A stretch of 64,000 nucleotides of DNA from Thamnaconus septentrionalis (Eukaryota > Chordata > Actinopteri > Tetraodontiformes > Monacanthidae), in assembly GCA_009823395.1 (NCBI GenBank), contig CM020518.1, positions 15,920,501 to 15,984,500 of the forward strand, in the 5' to 3' direction. Positions 13,250 through 51,221 of the stretch are shown one piece after another. The notes under the pieces are model-generated. The model was not told where the DNA came from, made no database searches, and was given only the letters and a program-made list of their open reading frames with translations. The translations under genes were made by a program, and so were the position numbers. Within the stretch, counting starts at the first letter, position 1; each line of letters opens with the position of its first letter.

Positions 13250-13431
13250 GTCCAGCTCGGCTTGGTCGCTCTGTCTGCGGAGCGAAGCGCTGCTGCTCCG
13301 AGCCGCTGACACACTAGCTAGCGCGGCTAGCTTACCCTGGCTAGCTCGCTAGCTAGCTAGTAAGGAATTTGTCAAGTTTTTAGATAGAAATTTAGCGAAT
13401 TCTCCGGCCCCGCAGCCCGCACAGAGGGAGG
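13250..13431 (+). promoter_or_regulatory. Likely ppp3cc promoter/5' UTR with CTAG repeats
   Basis: This GC-rich, TATA-less stretch directly precedes the ppp3cc start. It contains a cluster of GCTAGC and AGCTAGCTAGCTAG words at 13,312-13,361. The start context GAGGATGTCGG is acceptable for initiation. The transcription start is not visible from sequence alone. Confidence 0.4.
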
Positions 13432-38348
<24,917 letters not shown>

Positions 38349-38936
38349 AAAAAAAAAAAAAAAATCCCTCTTCTCCTCTCCCTCATCTTCCCTTCCTTCC
38401 TTCCTTCCTTCCTTCCTTCCTTACCCGCCCTCCCTCTGTATCTCCCCCCCCCCCCTCCCTCCTTCCCTCCTCGTCTCCTTTCAGAGCAGGAGAAGAGAGG
38501 AGGCGGTTCAGTCGGAGCGACTCTCACCACGCTTAATTTATTTTATCATCTAAATAAATATCATAGTTTAAGACTGAACAGGATTACAAAAAAAAAGAAG
38601 AAGATAGAAAGAAAGAAAGAAAGAAAAAATCTCAAGCGCACACGGACTTGCTGTAGGCAATCACTGCCCAGTGGAATCCATCCTCAAGTAGGGAGGCGGC
38701 CGTTTCCGCCACCACACCTTTTAACCGCCGGCGTTTGATTTCGTGTCCGGGCGGGGAGGAAGTGACGCACATTGAGACGCCACACACACACACACACACA
38801 CCAGGATCCAATTGCATAAAATCCATCCTTTCTTATGCCAATGATAGTGTGACTGAGCTCAAAGGAGCAAGTATTGACATTTATATTATTATTATATGTA
38901 TATTTTAATTGTTCCCTCTTTTCAATGTGATGTTTA

Positions 38937-38969
<33 letters not shown>

Positions 38970-41900
38970 GTTTTTTTACAACGCATAGATTTAAGCGCGG
39001 CGGGGTAGGGGAATGGGCGGGGTCGCGGGGTTGCAGGAAGAGAGTAAGATTTAAAAAGGAAAAGGAAAAAAAAATATTTCAACTCTATTTCGTCTTGTAT
39101 GTACATTGCGGTTGAACGGGGAACCTGGGGCTGCAGAGATATTAAAACTCAAAAAAACTCGATAAAGAAAAAAAAAAAACTCGAGGTTCGCCGATTACGT
39201 TTTTCTTGTTTTCCGATAATGCTGTCGTTGGTGCCGCCAGATGCGCGAACATCATTCTTATTAGTTTCCAAGACGTCGGCGCTGATACGGCAAAGGAAGG
39301 CGCGATGGAACGGCTTCCTGAAACTGGAGGGCAGTCCTGACGTCTCCGACGCTGATTGAAATGACGTGAAGTGGTGAAGAAGAGAAGCGCCGTCAAACCG
39401 CAGCGCTGCGGAGCTTTGGGGGCGTTGGGTGTATCCTTTCTTTTTGTTTTGTTGCTTTTCTTTTTTTTCAGGGGACGGGGGAGGGGTTGAGGGAGGTGAA
39501 GTACGTTAAGGTCTTTTTTTTTGTCTTTTTGTTTTTTTTTTTTTTTTTTTTTGCCTCCCGATCCCGGAGCCTCTTTATTCTGACTTCTGTTCTCGTCTCG
39601 GAGCATATCTCGCAGAATGTACAGAAAACGGTTTAAAAAAAAAAAAAAATTAAACTCAAGTTGTCGGGTTTTTTTTTTTTTTTTTTTTTTCTTTTTGCTT
39701 TGAAAATGAAATTTGACAAAAAAAAAAGAAGAAAAAAGACGAGAGAGAGGACTCGCACGTGTTCCTGCGAGGCCTCTCGCCTATGTAGATGTTTCACTCC
39801 ATTCAAATAAAAAGACAAAACTGAAAGGTGGTGCTGTGTGTACGTGTGTGTCAGAGTGTTGGGTTTTTCTCTCAAGGACGCCGCCGCGCAGCTGCCAATC
39901 AGCGGCCTTGCGTTGGAGGGTTGTTTTTTTTTTTTTTTCCCTTTTCCTTTTCTTTTTTTTTTCAGTGAATGCGAGTGGCATTGAATCGTCTCCGGCTCTT
40001 TGGTTTTCACGTGTGGGCCCATATGTTTCTTAGCAACGGCAATGCTGCACTTCATTATCCGCAGTTCACCTCCGATCGAGGCTGCGTCCCCCGCTCGGCT
40101 CGGAGAGGGAGGGAGGGAGGGACGGAGGAGGGGAAAGTTGATCATTGGTTTAAAGAAAAGAGGAAGGAGAGTCACTACAAGAGGTGTTTTTAAAAAGTCA
40201 CTGCAGCAGAGGGCGTTGGTGCGGCAAAAAGCTGTTACAATTGTGTAATTGTAATTGCTAATAACAAGCAGCAGGTCTAAGAAAGATGTGAAAGCCTCAT
40301 TGGAAAACTGGTATTTTCATTGTTTTCATTCCACTTTCTCACCATCAGGTGCTGCTAAATCTTACACACTGGCCCTTTCAGTGTCTTTTCATAATCGAAA
40401 TGAAGAGTCCAGTGTAAAGAGACCCTTTCAAGTCCAGTCATCACATTTTTCAGATTGTCTCAATGATTTGGATACAAAGTGACCGGTAGCTGCTCACAAC
40501 AGCCAAAGAAGAGATTGAAATACATTCATTGGAAAACAGTGAAACAGCATCGAGTCAAAGCCTCAGAGAAATAGAAACGCTTTGTCTTAATCATGAAGTT
40601 TTGTGAAACAAAATAGATGAGCTTTGTATGACATGGTTTACGAAAATAATTAATTAAATGCTATGTATGACTTTATGACTTGTGGCCTGTGGGGGCACTC
40701 CAGACCCAGTTTTGTTTCCATGAATGAGTGAGCTGTCTCCAGTAATTAAGGCCACAGTGAGATCGCGCTTTGCCTTTCAGCTTGATGGTGTTTGCGATTC
40801 AAATTTGGTCGCAGTATATTTAAAAAAAGAATAATTAGAATTGACAAATAAAGCTGACGAGGTGTGAAATGCCCTTTTCATACTTTTCCTAACCTGTCAG
40901 CTGTCGAGCAAAGCAATTTATCTACAGTGTTAAAAATCCTGCTAGTTGCTGGTTTCATGAGGCCTGCTGGTCATTCCCAGGGCCAGTTTACTGCAGGAAA
41001 CGCTGTCTAGGTAGCTTGTGCAACATATTGATGTGGCAAAGATGGTAAGTCGTGCTCTTTTAAAGGACTAGACGGGGGTTCATCGCCCATGGACGGCAAG
41101 AAAATCAACATTCAATATCAGTGCATCTATCATTTTTGCTTTATTTGACTGCTTGACATCATACAACAGAAACACTGGTGGTGGGGGGCGGGGGAGGGGC
41201 TCGATGGTGTAATGACAGACACATCGGAGACAATCAAATATAGACGCTGCTATGTGGATGGTTGCAAAATTCTAACTGCTCCTTCACCTCTCGGGTGAAG
41301 ACGAGTGGGTAAGAGGGAGAAGGTTCAGTTGAAGCAAGGAACAAAGTCAAAGTCGGTGCTTTTGAAACGTTCAACGTATGACAACAGTTCAAGGAAACTT
41401 GTGGCAGCAAAAATTACAATCGTCATAAATAAATAAGAAAGACCACCACATGAAAAATAAATAATAGATATTACAATCGCTTACGTGAGTTCCTCGTCAC
41501 ATTTATTGGCTCTCTTTAAAGTGGAAATTCATCCCAGAACTGAGCCAGTGATGTTTTTTTTTCCTTAAGCACTTTATAACAAGTTTTTATTATGCTTTTT
41601 TTTTTTAAGACGCTGTGTAAGTACAGTTTTGCTATTCTCGCATAGTTCCATGGACCATGGTACAGAAGTCACTATGGCATTTAAGGGTACGTTTCATAGC
41701 AAACAATACGTCTAAGAGCTTGTGAATTCACAGGCAATTTAAAATTATTCATATTATGCAACTGATGAGACCAAATGTAGTTCGAGACATTCATGGCCCC
41801 GTCGGGACGATTCTGTGAGCTTTGGTTGCACTTTGTGTTTACATGCTGTGGTACAAAACGGACCAGGTGGATGAGCCGGTCATAACCCCGTACAGTGAAT

Positions 41901-42774
41901 GGAGTTCTGGCAGGTTTTTGGCAGGTTCTGGCACTGACCCGTTTGCTGATGTGAGTGAAATCCGTCCCAGAAGGTTCGGACCACACGTTCCACCTGCTGT
42001 GCGGGGTGTAAATCAGCTGGTGTCGTCCGGAGTGTGTGAGCGTTTCGATTCAAAAAGACAACAGAACAAAAAAAACAACCCAGAAACAAACACACTGTGT
42101 CTCATAACAGCGTTGCAGACCTGCTAGCATGGCTGAGTTACAAAATACACAGTTGGCGTTGGTGTTGAGGAAGTACAGCTGAGTGAAGTGAAGCAGGCAA
42201 CAGACGAGGGGGAGACGGTGGAGGTCCTAAAAACACAGGATTTTAATGTGGCGGTATTGCTTTTATTTTATTTATTTTATCAGCACCTGCAGTCGGTCCT
42301 GCTGGCTATAGTCGGCAGATTGTACGTTTCCAAGCCACCACCCTCAACTGCGAGCGCACGCTGACGACTGCGGAGCGCGGTGGCATGATAAGGCCCCACT
42401 GTCGCGGTCTTCTTCCTCTCTTTGAAACGTTTCAAAGCAGCCTCGAGCCAAGAGACTTCCTGATACCCGTTGACCTAAGTGAAAGCTAAGAAGCGATGAT
42501 GATGATAATGATGGTGATGATGGTGATGATAGTGATGATGGAGGATGAGAGGACACACAACCAGGGTGATCTGCAAGCAGTGGTGGTTATAAGTGCAGCA
42601 CAGATAATATGTCAGAGTGTTAGTGCATCAGGTTACGGTTAGTCAGAGTCAAAGGGCAAATCAAGGCCAGCTCTGATCCACAGGGGGGCGCCGCACGGGG
42701 GGCCAATGATTGGTTAGCTACATCATGGATCGCTCTGTCAGTTTGTTGATGTTGTCGTCTACGTGATGCGGCCT

Positions 42775-42809
<35 letters not shown>

Positions 42810-42850
42810 CTCCTTGAGTATTTGGAAGGTGAGGTGGGGGTCACTTCCTG
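38349..42850. other. ppp3cc and dmtn 3' UTRs and the convergent intergenic gap
   Basis: The two genes end toward each other. After the ppp3cc TAA there are C/T-rich tracts (CCTT units at 38,394-38,421), poly-A and poly-T runs, and plus-strand AATAAA candidates near 38,553 and 39,807. On the minus strand TTTATT (AATAAA reversed) occurs at about 42,262-42,275 and marks a possible dmtn 3' end. From 42,484 there is a GATGAT tract and at 42,780-42,807 a T-run. No coding region was found. Confidence 0.55.
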
Positions 42851-45800
42851 TTAGAAAAGCAAGACTTTCTTCTTCAGTTCATTTCGTTTCCACAAGGAGA
42901 GGCGGTCGAACTCGGCCATCGGCATCCCGAACACCTGCTCGAACTCCTCCGGAGCCAGATGCCTCTGGAAGACAGACGGGAAGAAAGCATTCTCATCGCC
43001 GGCAGCCTTTCCAAGCACGTTTTTCGACTTTGCTCGATGTGTAGCGATTCTTAAAGGTCCCGCATTTTTGCAGAATTTACTTCAACAATATTTCCTAACA
43101 TTAATACGTCCCCCAGAAGTGAGAACAGATCAGCCTTTACTTTGGTAGCTTGCTCCATTTTTCAAAAAGTGTTCGCTAAACTGTGAAAAAAAAAACAACA
43201 ACAGCCTTTAGTGATGTCACAAAGAGCAGTGACTCAACACATCCAGCCACGCGATTCTACAACCAAGCTGTAGTCTTTTTGTTTCAGTTGCCTTCCAAAC
43301 ATGACTGCATCACTGCAGCTCACTTGAGTTAACACGGGGCTAAATAAGCTCTAACTGACAGGAGGCTGTTTTGGATATCACTTGAGGCTGTTTTGCAGAA
43401 GTCCAGGATGAAAAAAATCAAATTAAAAATCTGAAAATTGGAATAATACATGGACCATTCAAGCTGAAAAAAAAAAAAATACCACGACTGAACGCTCCCT
43501 TATTTTTCACCTGGAAGCTTCTTTTTAAGGCTCCAAACCAGGGCACGAGCATGCGCATCTTAACCCATGCATCTGTCACATACCTCCAGTCGGGTGCGGT
43601 CGACTCCCGGCGGCGGCTTGGGGCGCCCTCTGTGGGTCACAATCAGCACTTCGTAGGGATAAATCTGAAGACAAGATTGGGATATTTCCACGGCATGTCC
43701 AGGAAGATAGAAAAAAAACACAGGAATACTACAGCTGAAGTAGAAGCCAATAAAACACTTTTAGTTGCCTGTTCCTGATTTATACTTTGTGAAAATGAAA
43801 TGTAATTGTCAATACTTCCTTTAAACATATATGAACACCTTTGTCTAACTTTGTCCGGGCCCCATTTTCGATTTTAATAGTAGATACATATTTTTATTTC
43901 TATTTCTCTACATTTTTTTTTTTTTAACAATTCAATGACTGTTAAAATCCAATATTTGCTCTCCTTCCTATGAAGCTATATTCTGAGTCCCCTGATTAAA
44001 CAGTTGTTATTAGAAGTTGCAGCATTGGCTTAGTGTTTGTGTCAAGAATGAATCTGTCTGCGAGCCTCTTCCGCCTCTACTAACACAGGTCGGCCTGGTG
44101 ATACTTTGGCTGGCGTTTGGCTGGAAACCAATCACATGACAGGTTGCGAGAATCAAGAACAATCCAGCAGCCCTGAGATGTGGCAGTGTGGGAGTATACT
44201 GTACTCTGTTCTCATCATCTTCTTCTTCTTTCTTCAACGCTACGCTAGGCTAACAGGCTAACAGCGTCCTGGACCCTGTGTTTTGCCTTCACACAAGGCA
44301 AACGCAAGGTGTGTGTGTGTGTGTGTGTGTGTGCGTGAATCGAGGCTGTGCAGGTGCGAGCCGGAAGGACGGCTAACCTTCTGCTCTAGGATGCTGGGCA
44401 GAGAGTTTCCCCTGTCCATCCTCTCCCTGCGAGCCTCACCGTTCTGCAGGGGCACATGCACAAACGTGCACACAAACGCACAGAATGAGATGAGAAAAGC
44501 ACCCACAATTATCGGTTGATGACGACAACAGTCATTGTCATGCAAAGCCAGGGGTAAGCGTCGTGTTACTGGGAGCTGTGCCGCCGCGGTGAGATGCAGG
44601 TTTGAAGAGCGTTTTGTAAGTCGATGGCTGGGATGCGTCAAGGTGGTGCGGGAGGTCAGAACGCAGGAGGGGCTCACGGAAGGTTGCACGTTTTTTTTTT
44701 TTTTTTTCTTTCTTCGCGCTAAAAGGTGTCAATTTCGCATCACCGCCGACTGCCGTCAATCGGGCATGCAACATCCCACACAAGCAGCTCGAGCATGCGA
44801 CGTGCTTACCTGAGCAGCTGCAAAGACAGAGAGACAAGAGAATCAGAGCGTGAGGAGGTCCGATCGGACGGAAATCGCAAACACCATCACAGCACAGACA
44901 CAGACACGGTTGATCAGCGGCGACAGACACGGGGCTCCGGAGGGGCGGCAGCTGTAGTTCAAGCGCCAAGCGCTCCCTCGTCACGTCGTTTTCGTTTCTC
45001 TCTCATGAAACCGCAGCCTCACCTGAAGCATTGGCCTCCTGATTTTTATTTGCCAAATGATCCAATTGACCGACGATGTGGAAACAACCTCAAATGCCCC
45101 GATAAGTTTCTCAATTTCATTGAAATCAATGTGGCGACGGACTCAACCAGAGGAGAAAAAAAGACACTGCTGAAATGTGAACTGTGAACACAGAGGTGTC
45201 GCACCTTGTCTCCCTTTATCGGCCTCTGAAGAAAACTCTGCAGACTGCATCTGCAAACACACACAATGCAACAATCATTATTTGGAATGTTTACATCATA
45301 GACTTGTGTCATCTGTTTGTTCAACACCTGATAGGAAGAATATTATTAGAATAGCCTAGGATATTAAAATGAATTATTCCTAAGTGAGCCATCAAATCTG
45401 TTGCAGTTAATGAATCTTAAAATTATGTAATGTAACACATTTGGCTTCAGTCGCACAAACTCAGCAACAGATACGAGCAGGTGTGCGGAGCTGGAGCTGC
45501 AGAACTCACTCTGGTCAGGCCTGAGCTGGAGTGCGAAGGAGATTTCGAAGCACCGGCAGACAGACCTGCGGGGGAACGAAATGCATCAGAACCCATAAAG
45601 ATGCAAAAAACAAAGAAACAAAAACGGTTGCGTTAGAAACTGTCTCCCGGCTCACTGGTGTGCATGTGCGTCCTGTCGGGCAGCGACTGGGTCTTCCTCC
45701 GAAAACGGACGGCTTTCTCCTTCTCCTCCTTCTCCTCCTTCAGGATGAGCCGACCCAGGTTGGACTGGATCTGGGCGTGAACACAGTGAGTCGTCACACC

Positions 45801-48800
45801 GCCTCGGTGGGGTTCGGAAGGCGAAGGGACGTTTTTGCGCGTCGCGCGCACCAACCTTTTCCAGCTCCTGCTCCTGCAGCGTCTTGGCCTCGTCCGTCAG
45901 GTCTTCAAACTCGTCTTCCTCCTCCAGCCTCTTCTTCTTCCACTCTATCTCTGCAAGAATTCAGAGTCAAGTCCACTCAGAGCAGATTGACAAGCAGGCC
46001 TGGAAACGTGAAGCTCTTTACAGGGTTGCAATACATTGAACAGCGTCACCACTGCAGCACAGACAAAACATGCAAAAACAACAACAAACCACTAACAACC
46101 TACAACTTGTTTCGGCAAAATATTTGTATTTTAGTAATGAGGATCATAGTCCAGTGTCTCCTGTGCATGTTCTGCAAGAAGTTGTATTATTGTACTATAT
46201 TATCCTACTACTCAAAATTAGACCAAATCAGACATTAAAGCATATTTTCATACATTTTCATAAATGTATGAATTTGGTGTCAAACTTTGACCCGCAGGCC
46301 AAATTTGGCCTGCATTGTAATTATATTTGGCCCGCGAGGCAATACGACTAGAGCTAGAGCTGATACTGTCAGTATTTATACAGCACATGTACCGCTAACA
46401 CTACAAATCCCACAATGCTCTGCTGGTATTTTGGGGCGTCAATCAGGACAGGAGCCATAAACACCCTCTCCTCGGTTGACAGTAGTCAACTTGTTTGGGT
46501 CTTTTTGAAAAGCTTTGCTGTTATATCTGGAGGAGGATTTAAAAGTAAATAAATAAATATCAATGTTAGCCCACAATTTTGTCCAAGTTATACATTTTGG
46601 CCCACTGTGTATTTGAGTTTGACAATTAAGGGCTACTTTCCATATTATTAGCTAATCATTTTTAGTCTTTTTGCAACCAATGTTTGGTGTTTGGCACCTT
46701 TTTGAAACCGGAAGGTCTGTCCATCATTTTATACAGTCACTGTTGCCAAAGTGTAGCTGCCAAGTCATGCTGTCATTGTCTGTCTGAGTCTTGGGTTTAA
46801 AATATGGGGCAGGTCTAATTCGAGTGGAGTTAGTATTCATTCATTCATTCATCTTCTATACCCGCTTATTCCAATTCAGGGTCACGGGGGTCTGCTGGAG
46901 CCTATCCCAGCTGTCTTAGGGCGAAGGCAGGGTGACACCCTGGACAAGTCGCCAGTTCATCGCAGGGCCACATAGAAACAAACAACCATTCACACTCACA
47001 TGCACACCTACGGACAATTTAGAATATTCAATTGACCTCACATGCATGTTTTTGGACTGTGGGAGGAAGCCGGAGAACCCGGAGAGAACCCACACAGACA
47101 CGGGGAGAACATGCAAACTCCACACAGAAAGGTCACAGGTCCGGGCCCCGGAATCGAACCCACGACCTTCTTGCTGTGAGGCGGCAGCGCTAACCACTGC
47201 GCCACCGTGTCGCCCACTGGAGTTAGTATAATTCTTGGATTTTTGGAAGACTCGTAATTGTATTATATCTTTCATTTAGTCAGAAGTCATGTTGACTCTA
47301 CTTTTAGGAGTATTTAGGTAAAAAAAAACCCACATGTAATAGTCTGTTTACGGGGAACAATGTCAGTGAGTAATCCATTACTAAGTAATCCACTACTGTA
47401 ATTAAACCCCTTAACAGAGTAATGTAACGGGATTACTCTGGCAGAACTGGTAATTATATCATCATTACTTTATCAAGTCACGATTCCATTACTTTTCTGA
47501 AATATTTTGCAACCTAAAAATGTCTCATTATCCACAAAATGTCAACAAAAAACAAACAGAAAGCATTGATGACGCAGCCGTGCCTGCAACGTCATTGATA
47601 TGCGACGACGCACCAAATCACTCTTTTTTTCAACTAAAGTAATTAATAATTGATTACTGATGAAACAAAGTAGTTAAAGAAGTCATTAGATTACTTTTAA
47701 AGGAGTAATCAGTAGTTGGATTACTTTTCTGGAGTAATCCCAACAACGCTGACGGTGAAACAGTGACCCCTAGTTTTAAAGAAGGTGATTTTTACATGAC
47801 AGTGCAGCCGCTGGCAGATGAAGATGAGAAAAAGCAGTTTGTCAGCAGAGGCGCTTCTGTGTCCGTTTACCCATAGCGGCGAGCGATGGCGGGCAGGGCC
47901 AGTACTCTGTCTCTATCTTGGACGGCTGGTTGGGATCTGGAGGCTGAGCTGCGGGGAACTTGGCCGACTGGATGACGCCTTCCACGTGCTTGTTGGCCTC
48001 TGCCAAGACACGGAGCGTCAGCCCGCGTTAGCGCCGGGAGAGGTGAGAGAACAGCGAGGCTGGCCGACGTGAGCGGCCGCTCACCTTGCTTGTAGATGGG
48101 AGGTTTCCTGTAGATGTTGGTTCCGTTGTCTGGAAATAATGCAAACATTCAGTTTTAGTTCACAGAAAATTTTAAATATGCTGTTTCGAAATGAAGTTTC
48201 CTGATTGTGTTCGTCCTACTTGCCCTCTGTGGTTGTGTTTGTGTTACCTGGTCTGTGGAAATGCTGCTGACTGGTGCTGATCTTGCGCGTAGCCTGCAGT
48301 TGCAGCGATGAACCTCCAGGGGAGCCACTCTCACTTTCTGCTCTACGTGCCTTTATCTTGTCGAGAAAAAAAAAAAGCAAACATAAATGAAACATTTTTT
48401 ATTTCATCAGTTTGATTTATTTCTCTAAGAGTAAAACGTATTCTGGCCAAAACTTAAGTATTTGAAGATTTCCCTTACTTTGTTCATTTTTAAGGAAATA
48501 ATTAAAAAAAAAAGACAAAATCAGAGGATTCAAACCTCAGAGTTTCGTAAGAATAACATGCACAACCATTTTGCAAAGCAAATTTGCATGTAATTTGTGA
48601 CCATTAATTTAAACTAGTGTTGTCACGATGCTAGATTTCAGACTTCGATACGATATTTGGAAAAATATTGATTTTCAATGCGATTTTCGATACGATTTTC
48701 GATACGATTTTCGATACGATTTTCGATACTCCAGTTTTGTCGTCGTCAGTGAAGTCTCGCAGAAGTAGGGGACGTAGGGGAGGGAGCGCTCAGAGTGTTT

Positions 48801-51143
48801 CTGTGTGTGTTGGCGTCGATGTAGTATCGATAGATCGATACTACGGAAAAGTCATATCGTACGGTTTTTACTTTGAAGTATCGATATTTTATCAATATAT
48901 CAATATTTTTGGCAACACTAATTTAAGCTTTGCTTCACAAATAAGCAGTTGATTAAGCAAAATACTCTAGGCCATCCTAGTCAAAGCAAACCCCCCCCGC
49001 CCCCCGGCCCCATCTGTGAATAACACTGCAGTCCTCTGAGGCAGAAAGAAACTTTTGACACAGACAGGAATGAGAGAATGTCGCCCAGTAAGATATGAAT
49101 TATCTTTTTTCTCTATCTTAACAACATTAGAGCCGCTATAACTGAGGGTATAGCGCGGAGGGGGACTGCTGGCTGCAGCCTGCAGAACAGAGACTCTGTG
49201 TCTCGGAGGCAACGGTCTTTAAATGTCACATTTTAGTGGCGTGAGGAAGACAGGGCACCGATTGAAGAAGGACACCGACAGAAAGTCATGAGTCGATTTA
49301 TAGTTTTCTCAAAATGGCTGAGTCATAGAAGCTTTGACCGGGTCACGGGGCGGCAGGATGGTGGTGGGGGGTTCATCTGCTGTGTGACACTTAATTTAAA
49401 ACAAGGATTCGGACGTTAGGCCTCTTAGATATGGACACGCTAGTCGCTGCAGTGCAGGAGCAAAGACAGCAGGTTTGATTGGAAAAAAAAAAAAAAAAAA
49501 AAATGATTCTGTTAAGTTTTACTACTGTTAACCTCTAGATGCCCCCTAGAACACTAGTGGACTAATATTCGATTTAACAAGCAACAAGGGCTGCTTTTTG
49601 TTCATCTGCTTGTGTGAGTTTTTTAAATGCAGTCCCTTCTTGGGACACGGGACCGACCAGGAGCTTTGCTAGATGGATGCGCTACAGGAGATTTTTCACA
49701 TTGCAAAAATGATTCTTTTGGTTTTTTTGTTTTTCTTTTTTACCGGCTGTTGCTCTTACCCCGGGGGAGGCTGGAGGAGACGTGTGGGGAGGAGACATGG
49801 ATCTCTGCGGGTGAGAGAAACACAGGAAGCTCACGCCGAGGCTCTTTCAGAAGAAAATCCTTCAGGGACAGATTGTCAATCTGAGGCTGCGTCCTTATTT
49901 TGTGTGTGTGTGTGTGTGTGTGTGCGTGTGTCGGGGGGGACCTCTCTGCGGGGCGGGTCGAGGGGCGAGAAGGTGAGGTGCGGCTGGTAGGTCATCAGGT
50001 CGGGGCGCTCCACCTGCAGGATGGCTTTGTCTCTGGGCAGCGCCGCCAGGTCTCTGTAGCCCACCACCTGGTCGTTCACCCGAGTCTCCACACACACACA
50101 CACACACACACACACGCGAGATCCCAGGTCAGTGTCTGTGCGTTTGACGCACCGACCAAACAGTTTGTGTTTTCGCGGACGTAGACGTGGTTCTCACTGT
50201 GATGCTCGAGGCCGGAGACCCCGGGGCGCTGAGGCCCCTGGATGATGAAGGCAGGTTGACCGGGGTCACCTGTCCCTCCACCTGTGGAACCAGAAACCGT
50301 CACAGTGACTCCCCAGACCAGGCGTGGGCAAACTACGACCCGGGGGCCATATGCGGCCCGTTAGACCCTTTAATCTGGCCCGCCGAACTTCTCGAAGAAA
50401 GGATATTAATAGTAAATAAGTCATAAAATTGCTGCATTCCATCCATTTTTCAGTGTATTTTCAGTACAGAGTTAAATACCGTGGGGCTTCAAAGACAGAT
50501 ATTTCGTTGCAACTCTTTAGTTCATTTTCAATTGACATTAAAGCACATGTTTCCTACATATCGTCACCCTATTAAAATAATGGCCAAAGTCATTTTTTTC
50601 AAGTTTTTGGGAAAACACAAAAAGAGATGGCCAGCATTTTCAAGAGATGATTTAAGCAAAAAACTCATTTCAAAAAATGGCTGAGGCCATTATCTGAATA
50701 GGGTGACGATATCCCATGGTACAGTTGTTCTCTTAAGAGGTGCGTCACCAAAACACTCCATCCGTCTGCCCCTCTTTCAAATTTTTAGAAAGAGGCCATA
50801 GATTATTAACTAATGCGCAACGTGGCAATAAACTCTGCCAAACCTGCCGGGTTAGAAAGACATGGTTTTTGTCCCGCTAGCCCAGCATGGCAGAATTTCA
50901 CTAAACTCCTGCCGCGGCAAAAGGGACAACATCTCCAATGTTTCTCATTTTTATGCATTTCCAAAATTCCGAAAATGTCTATAAACTTCTCAGAAGTGAG
51001 AAAAAGTATTTTTCTACTTTCTCTCTTCGCGTTAAAACAGGGAATTCTGGACATCGACCAATATGATACCTGTGGCCCCCTAGCCAAAGATTTTTTTAGC
51101 AGGAGGCTGTAAACAGACGGCTACCAGAAGGATCTAGAGATAG

Positions 51144-51221
<78 letters not shown>

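Larger units (their letters stand above)
10361..13431. other. hpse-ppp3cc intergenic region
   Basis: Apart from the hpse 3' UTR and the SINE copy, I see no gene. The middle is AT-rich with A-runs (about 11,900-12,760). From about 12,780 the sequence becomes CpG-richer, with a T/C-rich block at 13,200-13,230 and repeated GCTAGC/CTAG words at 13,312-13,361. This part is the likely ppp3cc promoter and 5' UTR. Confidence 0.5.

Noticed and set aside
43051..43530. Possible TTAA-flanked element starting TTAAAGGTCCC
   Set aside because: It resembles a common fish repeat start, but I could not find a matching inverted end.
47150..47204. Possible tRNA gene (A and B boxes)
   Set aside because: The boxes belong to the SINE head, and the rest of the element and target duplication show it is retroposed.
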